Shown: piece by piece, positions 17,456 to 25,134 of the stretch
How positions within the stretch are numbered: position 1 is the first letter of the stretch
Layout: each line of letters begins with the position of its first letter
Assembly: GCF_037076465.1 (NCBI RefSeq)
Contig: NZ_AP028908.1
Span: 1,550,001 to 1,614,000, forward strand
DNA length: 64,000 bases
Direction of reading: 5' to 3'
Source: Pectobacterium araliae
GTDB lineage: Bacteria; Pseudomonadota; Gammaproteobacteria; Enterobacterales; Enterobacteriaceae
Made by a program: the position numbers and the translations under genes
The notes under the pieces: model-generated
Told to the model about the DNA's origin: nothing
The model's database searches: none
What the model saw: only the letters and a program-made list of their open reading frames with translations

Positions 17456-18796
17456 TTACAGGAAGCCGTACATCGCGGCGAACACCCAGCCAAAGACGCA
17501 AGAGGTACTTACGCCGATCAAACCTGGCAGAATGAAGCTGTGGTTGATAACGAAACGGCCGATTTTGGTGGTGCCTGAGCGGTCGAACTGGATGGCAGCC
17601 AGATCGCTTGGGTAGGTCGGCAGAATATAGTAACCGTAGCAGGCCGGTGCTGAGGCCACGATGTACGCCGGATCGACCCCGATGGCCAGCGCAACAGGAA
17701 CTATCGCTGCCAGTGCTGCCGCCTGCGAGTTAACGAATTTGGACACGATCAGCAGGATAATGGCGTAAGCCCAGGGATAGACTTTCACCAACGAGCCAAG
17801 CGTGGATTTGATTTCTTCCAGATGTGCACCGAACATGGTTTCCGCCATCCAGGCGATACCATATACCGCGACGATGGCAATCATCCCCGAACGGAACACT
17901 TCGTTTTTCGAGATTGATGACGGATTGGTTTTGGTTGCGATAATGATGATTGCGCCAGAAAGCAGCATAAACATCTGGATCACCAGGACCATCGACAGCG
18001 GCTTGCCAGCGAAAACCGGACGCAGCTCTTCAACCGCCCCGAGAATGGCCACCGCACCGATAGTTGCCAGAAAAATCCACATGGCGATCCAGTTGCTGCG
18101 CGGCAGTTTTCTGTCTAGCAGCGTAGCGGTATCGCCATACACATACTGTTTGTTTTCTGGATCGGCGATGAATTTCTGAAAGTCTTCATCCTTGTCCAGA
18201 TCCTTACCGCGGAACCAACTGAAAATCCCTATCGCCAAGATACCCAGTAGGGTGGAGGGGATGGTAATTGCGAGCAGATCAAGGAATCCCAGATGTTTAC
18301 CCTGGAAGGTGAAATTAGCCAGCATGGCAACTAGCGATACCACCGCAACAGAAACCGGACTGGCAATAATTCCCATCTGTGCACCGATGGAACTGGCAGC
18401 CATCGGTCTTTCAGGACGGATATTATTCTTGATGGCGACATCATAAATAATCGGCAGGATGGTATACACCACGTGGCCTGTACCGCACAGGATCGTCAGA
18501 ATACAGGTGACAAACGGCGCGATAATCGAAACGTATTTCGGGTTACGCCGCAGCATACGTTCTGCGAGTTGCAGCATGACATCCAGTCCGCCCGATGCCT
18601 GAAGCGTTGCCGAGGCGGCCACCACGGCAATGATGACCAACATGACGTCAACAGGGGGTTTACCCGGTTGCAGTTTAAAGATAAAGACCAGAATAACAAG
18701 TCCGACCCCGCCTAATAAACCCAGCGCGATCCCGCCTTTTCTTGCCCCGTAAAAAAGGCAGATTAGGACAATGACTAATTGAATGATGAAATCCAT
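17456..18796 (-). CDS. dcuB: Anaerobic C4-dicarboxylate antiporter DcuB
   Basis: A 446-residue inner-membrane protein that matches E. coli DcuB nearly residue for residue, for example '[14 protein letters not shown]', '[20 protein letters not shown]', '[20 protein letters not shown]', '[20 protein letters not shown]' and the end '[14 protein letters not shown]'. It exchanges fumarate for succinate (also aspartate/malate) during anaerobic fumarate respiration. The ATG has a GGGG ribosome site 6 bases upstream. E. coli dcuB is followed by fumB; here it stands alone with a terminator. An FNR-like box about 105 bp upstream agrees with oxygen control. The neighbouring genes are unrelated. Confidence 0.97.
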   Translation of the reverse strand: MDFIIQLVIVLICLFYGARKGGIALGLLGGVGLVILVFIFKLQPGKPPVDVMLVIIAVVAASATLQASGGLDVMLQLAERMLRRNPKYVSIIAPFVTCILTILCGTGHVVYTILPIIYDVAIKNNIRPERPMAASSIGAQMGIIASPVSVAVVSLVAMLANFTFQGKHLGFLDLLAITIPSTLLGILAIGIFSWFRGKDLDKDEDFQKFIADPENKQYVYGDTATLLDRKLPRSNWIAMWIFLATIGAVAILGAVEELRPVFAGKPLSMVLVIQMFMLLSGAIIIIATKTNPSSISKNEVFRSGMIAIVAVYGIAWMAETMFGAHLEEIKSTLGSLVKVYPWAYAIILLIVSKFVNSQAAALAAIVPVALAIGVDPAYIVASAPACYGYYILPTYPSDLAAIQFDRSGTTKIGRFVINHSFILPGLIGVSTSCVFGWVFAAMYGFL

Positions 18797-18899
18797 AGTA
18801 GCCCCATTGCATTGCTTAATATAATGAAATAATTCGTTAGAATTAAAATAGGTAGAGATTTACTGTGGCTACTATATGGACGGGTTGTTATTTGTTTTC

Positions 18900-18913
18900 T
18901 TGATCTAAATCTA
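18900..18913 (-). promoter_or_regulatory. FNR-like box upstream of dcuB
   Basis: On the minus strand the site reads TAGATTTAGATCAA, nine of ten conserved positions of the FNR consensus TTGAT-N4-ATCAA. Its centre is about 110 bp from the dcuB start codon, compatible with a class II position for a promoter near 18865. E. coli dcuB is FNR-activated. Confidence 0.5.
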
Positions 18914-19520
18914 TTTAATTTTACCTTTATGTTATTTGCTGGAAATAAAAGATCTTGCTCGCAATAATTGAGTATTTTTGATTTATTTAGTTTATTAAGT
19001 GTGATTTTAGTTTGTTAATAATGGGTGTGATCGGCGTTTGACGAGGTTGTTAATGGTCTTTGGGGTGTTTTTTAAAAATAATTAATGCTTTGTTTTTATT
19101 TTGTTATGGCTTGTGTTGTTTTGGTTTCTGTTTTCGTTAATGTTTACCATAAAAAATGCATCTCGATGTTAATTAATCTACCATTAACGGGGTATTTCCC
19201 CATATTCTATTGTTTTTAAATGATTAGTTTAAAAATTGAAAAATGAATCCCTCTTTGGCAATGAAGTCAACATTAGGCCATTGTGGTTTTGTCGGGAAAT
19301 AAAAATCTGCACGTTGATGCGACTCATTCTAGAAATATAGCTGATGTGTTTTTTGTTATTTTTTCCTTTGATGCGAAGGGCGACTATTTTTATAGAGTGA
19401 TTGGTTATTAAGATAAAGTTTCTATAAATTTTTTAGAATATCTGGATAGCGGATATTTCCCTTTCAAAGCAGAATATAGCCGAATATCGGTGTGGTTATT
19501 CTCTTTTTGAGCGGCACCCG
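18914..19520. other. Long AT-rich gene-free stretch
   Basis: Together with 18797-18913 this is a 750-bp gap between the divergently pointing 5' end of dcuB and the 3' end of hasF. It is far richer in A/T than its surroundings and dense in stop codons in every frame. Apart from the FNR-like box no promoter, RNA or protein-like segment could be recognised. It may be a recombination scar or carry an unrecognised RNA. Confidence 0.4.
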
Positions 19521-19558
19521 CTATGCGACTAACTATGCACTATGCGACTAACTGTGCG
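19521..19558. repeat. Short tandem repeat at the 3' end of hasF
   Basis: CTATGCGACTAACT occurs at 19521-19534 and again at 19540-19553, a period of 19 bp with partial agreement of the linker. The second copy runs through the hasF stop codon, so the duplication extended or left intact the gene end. Confidence 0.6.
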
Positions 19559-20903
19559 CGAAATAGGTCGCTAACTGGCGTAATGTCTGCTCATCCAGCG
19601 TGCCTGCGTAGTAACGCAGTTGTAGCCAGGCTGTTAGCCAGGTATAACGCGCTTCGGTCAGGTCGCGTCGTGCACCGTAAAGCTGTTGTTCGGCATTCAG
19701 TACATCAAGGTTCACACGTTCCCCACCCTGAACGCTCTTCTGTGTGGCGGTGACCAGCGCCAGTGCTGATTTTTCTGCCAGTTCATAAGCACGGATTTTC
19801 GCCTGACTGCTGGTGACTAAATTGAACTGGCGGCGCAATTCCGTCTGAATGGTTGCCGTTTGTTCGTCCTTTTCCCGTGCGGTCTGCTGATAGCGCTCCT
19901 TTGCCTGACGCGTTGCGGCAGAGACGCCACCGCCTGCAAAAATCGGTACGCTAACGCGGATACCAATCGACCGCGTATCGTATTTCTGGTTGTAGCTGTT
20001 TTCAGTATCTGATTGCGTGTTACGTGTGCTGGCGACCAGCGTGACCTGCGGCAGGTGACCCGCTCGGTTACGCTCAATGCCGTATTTCGCCACGGCCAGC
20101 GATTGATTTAGCGCCAATAGCTGCGCGTTGTGACGGAGCGCCAGCGATTGCCAGTACTGATAGCCCGCAGGGTGAAGCGGTAGCGCTGTGAAATGCGAGG
20201 TTAATGCCGCAAGTTGCTCTACGCCAACAGGTATACCCAGCAGCGTTTCCAGTTCACGTAGGCTGATATCCAGATTGTCCTGCGTTTCGATGAGCTGTGC
20301 CTCTGTCAGGTTGACCCGCGCTTCGGTTTCCAGCATATCGGTACGGGTGCCTTCTCCCTGCTGAAAAAGACGTTGATTCAGTTGGTATTGTTCGCGATAG
20401 GCGCGCTGCTGTGCCTGAACCAGCGCAATCTGTTCGCGGCTAAACAGCACGTTGGTGTAGGCTTGAAACAGGCGAACCAGCAACTGTTGGCTGGCATCAC
20501 GCAACTGTTCGTCTGCCAGTACGGCGCTGGCTTCACCCTGCTGAAAGCGCGACCACGCTGCGTAGTCGATCAACGGCTGTTGCACGGAAAAGCTGGAAGC
20601 CCGGCTGGTATAATCCCGTTCCGACTGTTGGCCACCCGCTGTAACCGTGGAATCGTTGCGGGATTGGTTGTAGTCATAGGTGACTTTTGGCAACAGTCCG
20701 GCTCGCCCGATATTCTTCTCTTCGCTGTCGGCGTTGCGTGCATGTACGGCTGCCTGAAAAGCAGGATCGTGCGTCAGCGCCTGTTGCCAGGCTTCCATGA
20801 GTCCCAGTGCCTGACTCGGTGCGCTGTAAAGCAGTGTGAGAAAAATGGGTACGGCATAGCAGGAGCGGATCGCCGCGCGGTAAACGGGTGAAAGGCGCAG
20901 CAT
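19548..20903 (-). CDS. hasF: TolC-family outer membrane factor of type I secretion (HasF/PrtF-like)
   Basis: A 451-residue outer-membrane exit duct. It has a signal peptide (cleavage near 'APSQALG', residue about 33) and two OEP repeats rich in long coiled-coil helices, with typical TolC-family stretches 'LLVRLFQAYTNVLFSREQIALVQAQQ' in outline and 'AEKSALALVTATQKSVQGGERVNLDVLNAEQQLY'-like text (key part QGGERVNLDVLNAEQQ). It starts 2 bp after hasE and so completes a dedicated three-component exporter with HasD and HasE. In Serratia the has operon relies on a TolC homologue encoded elsewhere (HasF); here it is in the operon, as in the Prt protease systems of soft-rot bacteria. Its substrate in this setting is HasA. 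Confidence 0.88.
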   Translation of the reverse strand: MLRLSPVYRAAIRSCYAVPIFLTLLYSAPSQALGLMEAWQQALTHDPAFQAAVHARNADSEEKNIGRAGLLPKVTYDYNQSRNDSTVTAGGQQSERDYTSRASSFSVQQPLIDYAAWSRFQQGEASAVLADEQLRDASQQLLVRLFQAYTNVLFSREQIALVQAQQRAYREQYQLNQRLFQQGEGTRTDMLETEARVNLTEAQLIETQDNLDISLRELETLLGIPVGVEQLAALTSHFTALPLHPAGYQYWQSLALRHNAQLLALNQSLAVAKYGIERNRAGHLPQVTLVASTRNTQSDTENSYNQKYDTRSIGIRVSVPIFAGGGVSAATRQAKERYQQTAREKDEQTATIQTELRRQFNLVTSSQAKIRAYELAEKSALALVTATQKSVQGGERVNLDVLNAEQQLYGARRDLTEARYTWLTAWLQLRYYAGTLDEQTLRQLATYFAHS

Positions 20904-20905
20904 GG

Positions 20906-22264
20906 TTATTCCTCGGTCAGTGCCAGATGCAGGCGATCGGAAAGCGGTTTGAACAGATAGTTGAGCAGGGAACGCTCACCGGTACGAATAAAGGCTTCCA
21001 CTGGCATGCCGGGCCGAACATCCAGCCCGGCAAGCTGCTGCTTACCCTGTTCATTGACGCGTATACGTAAGGCGTAATAGGGTTTTCCCGTCTGCTGCTC
21101 GACGAGCTGATCGGCACTGATGAGTGTGACAACGCCGGAAGTACGTGGTGTGGTGCTTTGATTGAACGCAGAAAACAGCAGTTCGACGGGTAGCTCGTTG
21201 CTGACTCTGTCCACCAGTTCGATAGGCAACTGTGCGTCAATCAATAGCGGTTGCCCATCAGGAACGATCTCCATCAACATCTGCCCGCTGTTCACGACGC
21301 CGCCTTCGGTGTGCAGCGCCAACCCGACCACCGTGCCGCTGGCGGGCGCGCGAATGTGCGTATGCTGAAGTTCATAATCCGCCGTTTTCAGCCGCTGGGT
21401 GAGATCCTGAATGGAACGCTGGGTATCGGCGAGCTGGGCGCGTACTTCCTTTTGGTATTCGTTCTGGCGCTGCTGAATCTTTTGTTCCAGCTCGACGACC
21501 TGCTGCTGGAGTTGCACCTGATTATTGCGTTCCTGCGCAATCGCCCCCGCCAGTTGAGCGGCTTGTCGCTCGACGTCCAACAGGCGATTACGGGCGATAT
21601 ACCCTTCTTGTGCTAATGGACGTAATCCGCGTAGCTGCTCACTGACGATCTGGAACTGCGTTTGGCTGCTGGCAAGCAGCGCCTGTGACCCCTGTGACTG
21701 TGCTTTTGCCCCGATGATGGCGGCTTGCATCGCGGCGCGTTCCTGCTGCAACGCCGCACGACGGCTGATGAAGAGTTGCTGCTGGGCGATCTGGATCTGT
21801 TGTATGACGGTGCTGTATTGCTCAGTGGGAGCAGGGAAGGGGAGCGTACCCAGATCGTCGCGCTCTGCGATCAAACGCGCTTCACCCGCGTGCGCTTCCT
21901 GAAGCTGCGTGACGAGATTATCGCGCTGCGCCTGAGCGGGCGTTTGATCCAGCGTAGCAAGAATCTGCCCAGCCTGCACGCGGTCACCATCCCGCACGGC
22001 GAGCGTGGCGATGCGCCCGCTGCTAACAGGTTGCACAGCTTTACGGCTATCCGCGACGACAACTCGACCGGATACGGCGACACCTTTATCCAACGGTGCC
22101 ATGCCTGCCCAAAGCAGCAGACCACCAAAGCCTGCCAAAACCAGCCAAATGCCGTGCTTCAAATAGCGTCCGGCATCAGTATGTAACGGCATCGCTGCAA
22201 CGTTATCCGCCGCCTGATGCTGGGAGACGGTCGACAGTGGTGGGACTTCGCGTAGCGCGGACAT
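20906..22264 (-). CDS. hasE: Type I secretion membrane fusion protein HasE
   Basis: A 452-residue HlyD/PrtE-type adaptor. After a cytoplasmic N-terminus there is one membrane helix at about residues 35-52 ('GIWLVLAGFGGLLLWAGMAP'), then 'LDKGVAVSGRVVVADSRKAVQPVSSGRIATLAVRDGD' in outline, i.e. the lipoyl/barrel-sandwich domain, a long alpha-helical hairpin with heptad repeats (about residues 90-290), a second lipoyl half 'IRAPASGTVVGLALHTEGGVV' in outline, and a beta-barrel end. It joins the HasD ATPase in the inner membrane to the outer-membrane duct. The gap to hasD is 64 bp and to hasF 2 bp. Confidence 0.92.
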   Translation of the reverse strand: MSALREVPPLSTVSQHQAADNVAAMPLHTDAGRYLKHGIWLVLAGFGGLLLWAGMAPLDKGVAVSGRVVVADSRKAVQPVSSGRIATLAVRDGDRVQAGQILATLDQTPAQAQRDNLVTQLQEAHAGEARLIAERDDLGTLPFPAPTEQYSTVIQQIQIAQQQLFISRRAALQQERAAMQAAIIGAKAQSQGSQALLASSQTQFQIVSEQLRGLRPLAQEGYIARNRLLDVERQAAQLAGAIAQERNNQVQLQQQVVELEQKIQQRQNEYQKEVRAQLADTQRSIQDLTQRLKTADYELQHTHIRAPASGTVVGLALHTEGGVVNSGQMLMEIVPDGQPLLIDAQLPIELVDRVSNELPVELLFSAFNQSTTPRTSGVVTLISADQLVEQQTGKPYYALRIRVNEQGKQQLAGLDVRPGMPVEAFIRTGERSLLNYLFKPLSDRLHLALTEE

Positions 22265-22328
22265 GGTTATCCTCTTCCTTCCATGATGCTTTCCTGATGA
22301 CGGGCGTTAGTGAGCAATGTGTTGAGCC

Positions 22329-24176
22329 TCATTTATCCGGCACGGCACGGCGAGACGTCGGCGCGCTGTACACCATACTCAGCCCGGCTGAACCTGGTTC
22401 CTTTGGGATAAAGGTATTCGCGGCGTCGGCTGTTTTAACCGGTGTGGGTTTGGCGTTGGTGGATTGGGTAATAGAAGCCTTAGCGGGTTTAGCTCGCTGT
22501 AGTTCTTTCAGCACCTGCTCTGTCGCGCCGAAATACTGGATCTGCCCAGCGCGTAGGACTAATAGCTTATTGGCGCAGGAGAGCAGAGCAGGCTTATGTG
22601 TGATTAATATCTGCGTGCTTTGATTTTCCTGCTGGGCAGCAATGGCGGCCACTAAGGCTTTCTCGCCGTCGTCATCCAAGCTGGCATTCGGTTCATCCAT
22701 GACAATCAGGCGTGGCTGGTTGTAAATGGCTCTGGCGAGAGCGACGCGCTGTTTTTGACCGCCGGATAGCCCGGCACCGCCTTCACCCAGCGGGGTATCG
22801 TAGCCCTGTGGCAACCGTAGAATCATTTCATGAACGCCTGCTGTGATAGCGGCGGCGACGATCTTTTCTGCATCCGGCTGAGTGAAACGGGCGATGTTTT
22901 CGGCAATCGTCCCGCTGAAAAGCTGTACATCCTGTGGGAGATAGCCGATGAACTGGCCCAGTTCGCCTTTGTCCCATTGGTGCATGTCTGCACCATCCAG
23001 CCTGACTTTGCCGCCGAGGGCGGGCATGGCCGCCACCAGCAGGCGGGCGAGGGTGGATTTACCTGAACCGGAAGGGCCTAAAACGCCAAGCACATCGCCG
23101 GGAGCCAGTTCAAACGTAATATTGGCGAGTATGGGCGTTCGGGTATTGGGGGCGTTGGCGCTGAGTTGCTCTACCTGAAGCTTACCTTCTGGAGCGGGCA
23201 GCGCCATGCCGATCTGTCGTGCTGGGTGATTATCGAGCAAGAGGTTGACACGTTGCCAGGCGAGGCGTGCCTGCATCCACTGTTTCCAGACGCCAATGAT
23301 TTGATCGATCGGGCTGAGTACGCGGCTTACCAGAATGGAACCCGCAATCATCATACCCGGTGTGATATCGCCATTGACGGCCAGTAGTGCGCCCAGACCC
23401 AGCATCAGCGACTGAAGCGCTAACCGGGTGCTTTTCGTCAGCGAGGTGATGTTGGCGCTTTTTTCGCTGGCAACATTCTGATAATAGAGAAATGCGTTGT
23501 GCTGCGTCAGCCAGCGCTCACGCATGGCGGGCAGCATTCCCATGGCTTCGATAGCATCGGCGTTGCGCAAATTGGCATTGGCCTGCTGTGTCGCCTGAAC
23601 GGTATTTTGTGCCGCTAAAGCTAAGGGTTCTCGCGTAAGTTTTTGATTCAACCAGGCCAGCACAATCAGCATAATCGCCCCCGCCAGTGCCATTGCGCCC
23701 AGCCAGGGATGAAGTAAGAAGATCACCAGAAGGTAAACGGGAAACCACGGTGCATCAAAGAAAGCGAATAGCGCGTTTCCGGTGGCGAACTGACGCAGAG
23801 CGGTAAGATCGTTTAAGGCTTGTCCGGCTCCCGCCGTTCCATTCTTGAGATTACTTTCAAACGCGGCGTTGTAGATGCGCTGATTCAGGCGCATATCCAT
23901 CTGTGTGCCGAGTCGGATCACCACGGCACTGCGTATCCATTCCAGTAATCCCATTAATAAAAACAGACCAAGCATCATGATCGTCAGCATCGCCAGCGTC
24001 ATGGTGCTGCTGGAAGGCAGGACGCGGTCATAGACCTGGAGCATATAAATTGCCGGTGCCAGCATCAGCAGGTTGATGACGGCGCTGAACAGGCCAATTC
24101 CCCAGAACCCCCGGCGGTAGGCGGCCAGCGCGTCAATAATCTCCCGGCCTGATGCTGCTGGATGGGGTGCGGGCAT
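22329..24176 (-). CDS. hasD: Type I secretion ABC transporter ATPase/permease HasD
   Basis: A 615-residue exporter of the PrtD/HasD group: an N-terminal transmembrane domain of six helices (about residues 20-320, no peptidase-like leader domain) and a C-terminal nucleotide-binding domain with Walker A GPSGSGKST at residues 367-375, signature 'LSGGQKQRVALARAIY' and Walker B 'LIVMDEPNASLDDDG'. The start at 24176 is preferred because of a GAAGGAAC site 6-8 bases upstream; starts at 24209 and 24275 lack one. The final 60 or so residues, rich in Ala, Thr and Pro, extend past the usual domain. It recognises the C-terminal secretion signal of HasA and drives its export in one step. A 250-bp hairpin-rich spacer separates it from hasA. 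Confidence 0.93.
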   Translation of the reverse strand: MPAPHPAASGREIIDALAAYRRGFWGIGLFSAVINLLMLAPAIYMLQVYDRVLPSSSTMTLAMLTIMMLGLFLLMGLLEWIRSAVVIRLGTQMDMRLNQRIYNAAFESNLKNGTAGAGQALNDLTALRQFATGNALFAFFDAPWFPVYLLVIFLLHPWLGAMALAGAIMLIVLAWLNQKLTREPLALAAQNTVQATQQANANLRNADAIEAMGMLPAMRERWLTQHNAFLYYQNVASEKSANITSLTKSTRLALQSLMLGLGALLAVNGDITPGMMIAGSILVSRVLSPIDQIIGVWKQWMQARLAWQRVNLLLDNHPARQIGMALPAPEGKLQVEQLSANAPNTRTPILANITFELAPGDVLGVLGPSGSGKSTLARLLVAAMPALGGKVRLDGADMHQWDKGELGQFIGYLPQDVQLFSGTIAENIARFTQPDAEKIVAAAITAGVHEMILRLPQGYDTPLGEGGAGLSGGQKQRVALARAIYNQPRLIVMDEPNASLDDDGEKALVAAIAAQQENQSTQILITHKPALLSCANKLLVLRAGQIQYFGATEQVLKELQRAKPAKASITQSTNAKPTPVKTADAANTFIPKEPGSAGLSMVYSAPTSRRAVPDK

Positions 24177-24294
24177 GGGATGTTCCTTCTTCAATAAAAT
24201 CGCGCTCATTCCCACTACATACTGTGGACAAGGGGGAAAGCGGTTAGCCGTACCGCTATTGACGCGGTTTGCCAACGGTCATTACACTCAATAA

Positions 24295-24384
24295 ACCGTC
24301 GCGGTGCCGTACCCGCCATATTTCGAGCTGCGTCCCTGCAACTCGAATTATTGAGGGTATATACTCTCTCCGTACCGCGACGGT
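24295..24384. repeat. Nested palindromes in the hasA-hasD spacer
   Basis: ACCGTCGCGGT (24295-24305) is the exact inverse of ACCGCGACGGT (24374-24384). Inside lies a second palindrome with TTCGAG (24321-24326) against CTCGAA (24342-24347) and TACCC against GGGTA further out. The inner part resembles intergenic palindromes (…TTCGAGTTGCAGG…) that I remember as common in soft-rot enterobacteria. Together they can fold into one long RNA hairpin ahead of hasD. Confidence 0.6.
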
Positions 24385-24392
24385 GTTCACTC

Positions 24393-24424
24393 AAACGGCT
24401 AAAAGCGTCATCTTTTAGCCGTTT
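24393..24424 (-). terminator. Attenuator-type hairpin directly after hasA
   Basis: A perfect 13-bp stem (AAACGGCTAAAAG at 24393-24405 with its complement at 24412-24424) and 6-base loop, starting 3 bp after the hasA stop. On the minus strand no U-run follows, so it may act as a partial terminator or as a 3' stabiliser of hasA mRNA rather than a full stop. Confidence 0.7.
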
Positions 24425-24426
24425 TC

Positions 24427-25014
24427 TTATGCCGCCAGCAGATCGGCGGTTTCGGCAACGCCAACAACGTCAACCACGGTATCGGCAGAAAGTACCGCAT
24501 CTGAGGTTGCTGTCGCGAAGCTCAGGCTATCCAGGCTAGCGTTGATATCAATACCGGCATTGGCTAGCACGTCCAGCAACGGCTGAACCTGACCGCTCAT
24601 CAGACCGTAAACAACCTGATGCACCACGCCTTCACGGCCGCTATCCACGATGCTGGAGAGATCGAGGCCGCTAAAGGTGACCTGAGGTTCTTGAATGGCA
24701 TATTCGGTGCTGGTGCCGCCGCTCAGACCGTCACCAAAGGTCAGTGAATCCAGTTGGCCGTACAGAACGTGGTTAGAGAATTGATACGTCAGGTTGCCTT
24801 CGGCAACGAAAGCGGAGGTGTCGTTATTCGGGCTGACCAGAGAGTATTGCGTCCCGTTATTCCAGGAGGTGCCACCGTAGAACCCCCCCGAGTTGCTGTC
24901 GGTGACGTTACCGTTGGTGTGGTTAGCATTGCCGAATAAAGAGGACCACTCGGTCAGGTACTGGGAGATAGAATAACTGGAAAACTCGGTGTCATACTGA
25001 ATACTTAAACTCAT
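24427..25014 (-). CDS. hasA: Secreted heme-binding hemophore HasA
   Basis: A 195-residue extracellular hemophore. The pattern 'FGNANHTNGNVTDSNSGGFYGG' (key part NHTNGNVTDSNSGGFYGG) is the HasA hallmark and contains the axial heme ligand H32. The second ligand of the Serratia protein, Y75 in GNLTY, is Y77 here, and the supporting histidine is H82; the loop between them is three residues shorter than in Serratia. 'HQVVYGLMSG' is also conserved. There is no N-terminal signal; the C-terminus DLLAA matches the ELLAA-type type I secretion signal. HasA takes heme from hemoproteins outside the cell and hands it to HasR. It sits between hasR (120 bp) and hasD (250 bp). Expression should be iron-repressed and heme-induced through the HasI/HasS pair. 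Confidence 0.96.
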   Translation of the reverse strand: MSLSIQYDTEFSSYSISQYLTEWSSLFGNANHTNGNVTDSNSGGFYGGTSWNNGTQYSLVSPNNDTSAFVAEGNLTYQFSNHVLYGQLDSLTFGDGLSGGTSTEYAIQEPQVTFSGLDLSSIVDSGREGVVHQVVYGLMSGQVQPLLDVLANAGIDINASLDSLSFATATSDAVLSADTVVDVVGVAETADLLAA

Positions 25015-25134
25015 GTTTTATTCCTCATTAATACTCTATCTGATAAACGGAGGCGTTTTGTACCTCCTCTGACAAACCGCGCATCGTGATGATTCGCGGT
25101 TGATTCACTCGCAGGTAATCCCTGCAAAAAATGC

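Noticed and set aside
17068..17535. 155-codon plus-strand open frame crossing the racemase 3' end
   Set aside because: Overlaps the racemase in another frame and runs through a strong terminator; composition is Gly/Arg/Thr-rich shadow text.
19521..19558. CRISPR-like or att-like direct repeat
   Set aside because: Only two 14-bp copies with a 5-bp linker; too short for an array and with no integrase nearby.
20373..20891. 172-codon plus-strand open frame
   Set aside because: Lies wholly antisense to hasF, which has clear TolC-family sequence; composition is that of a shadow frame.
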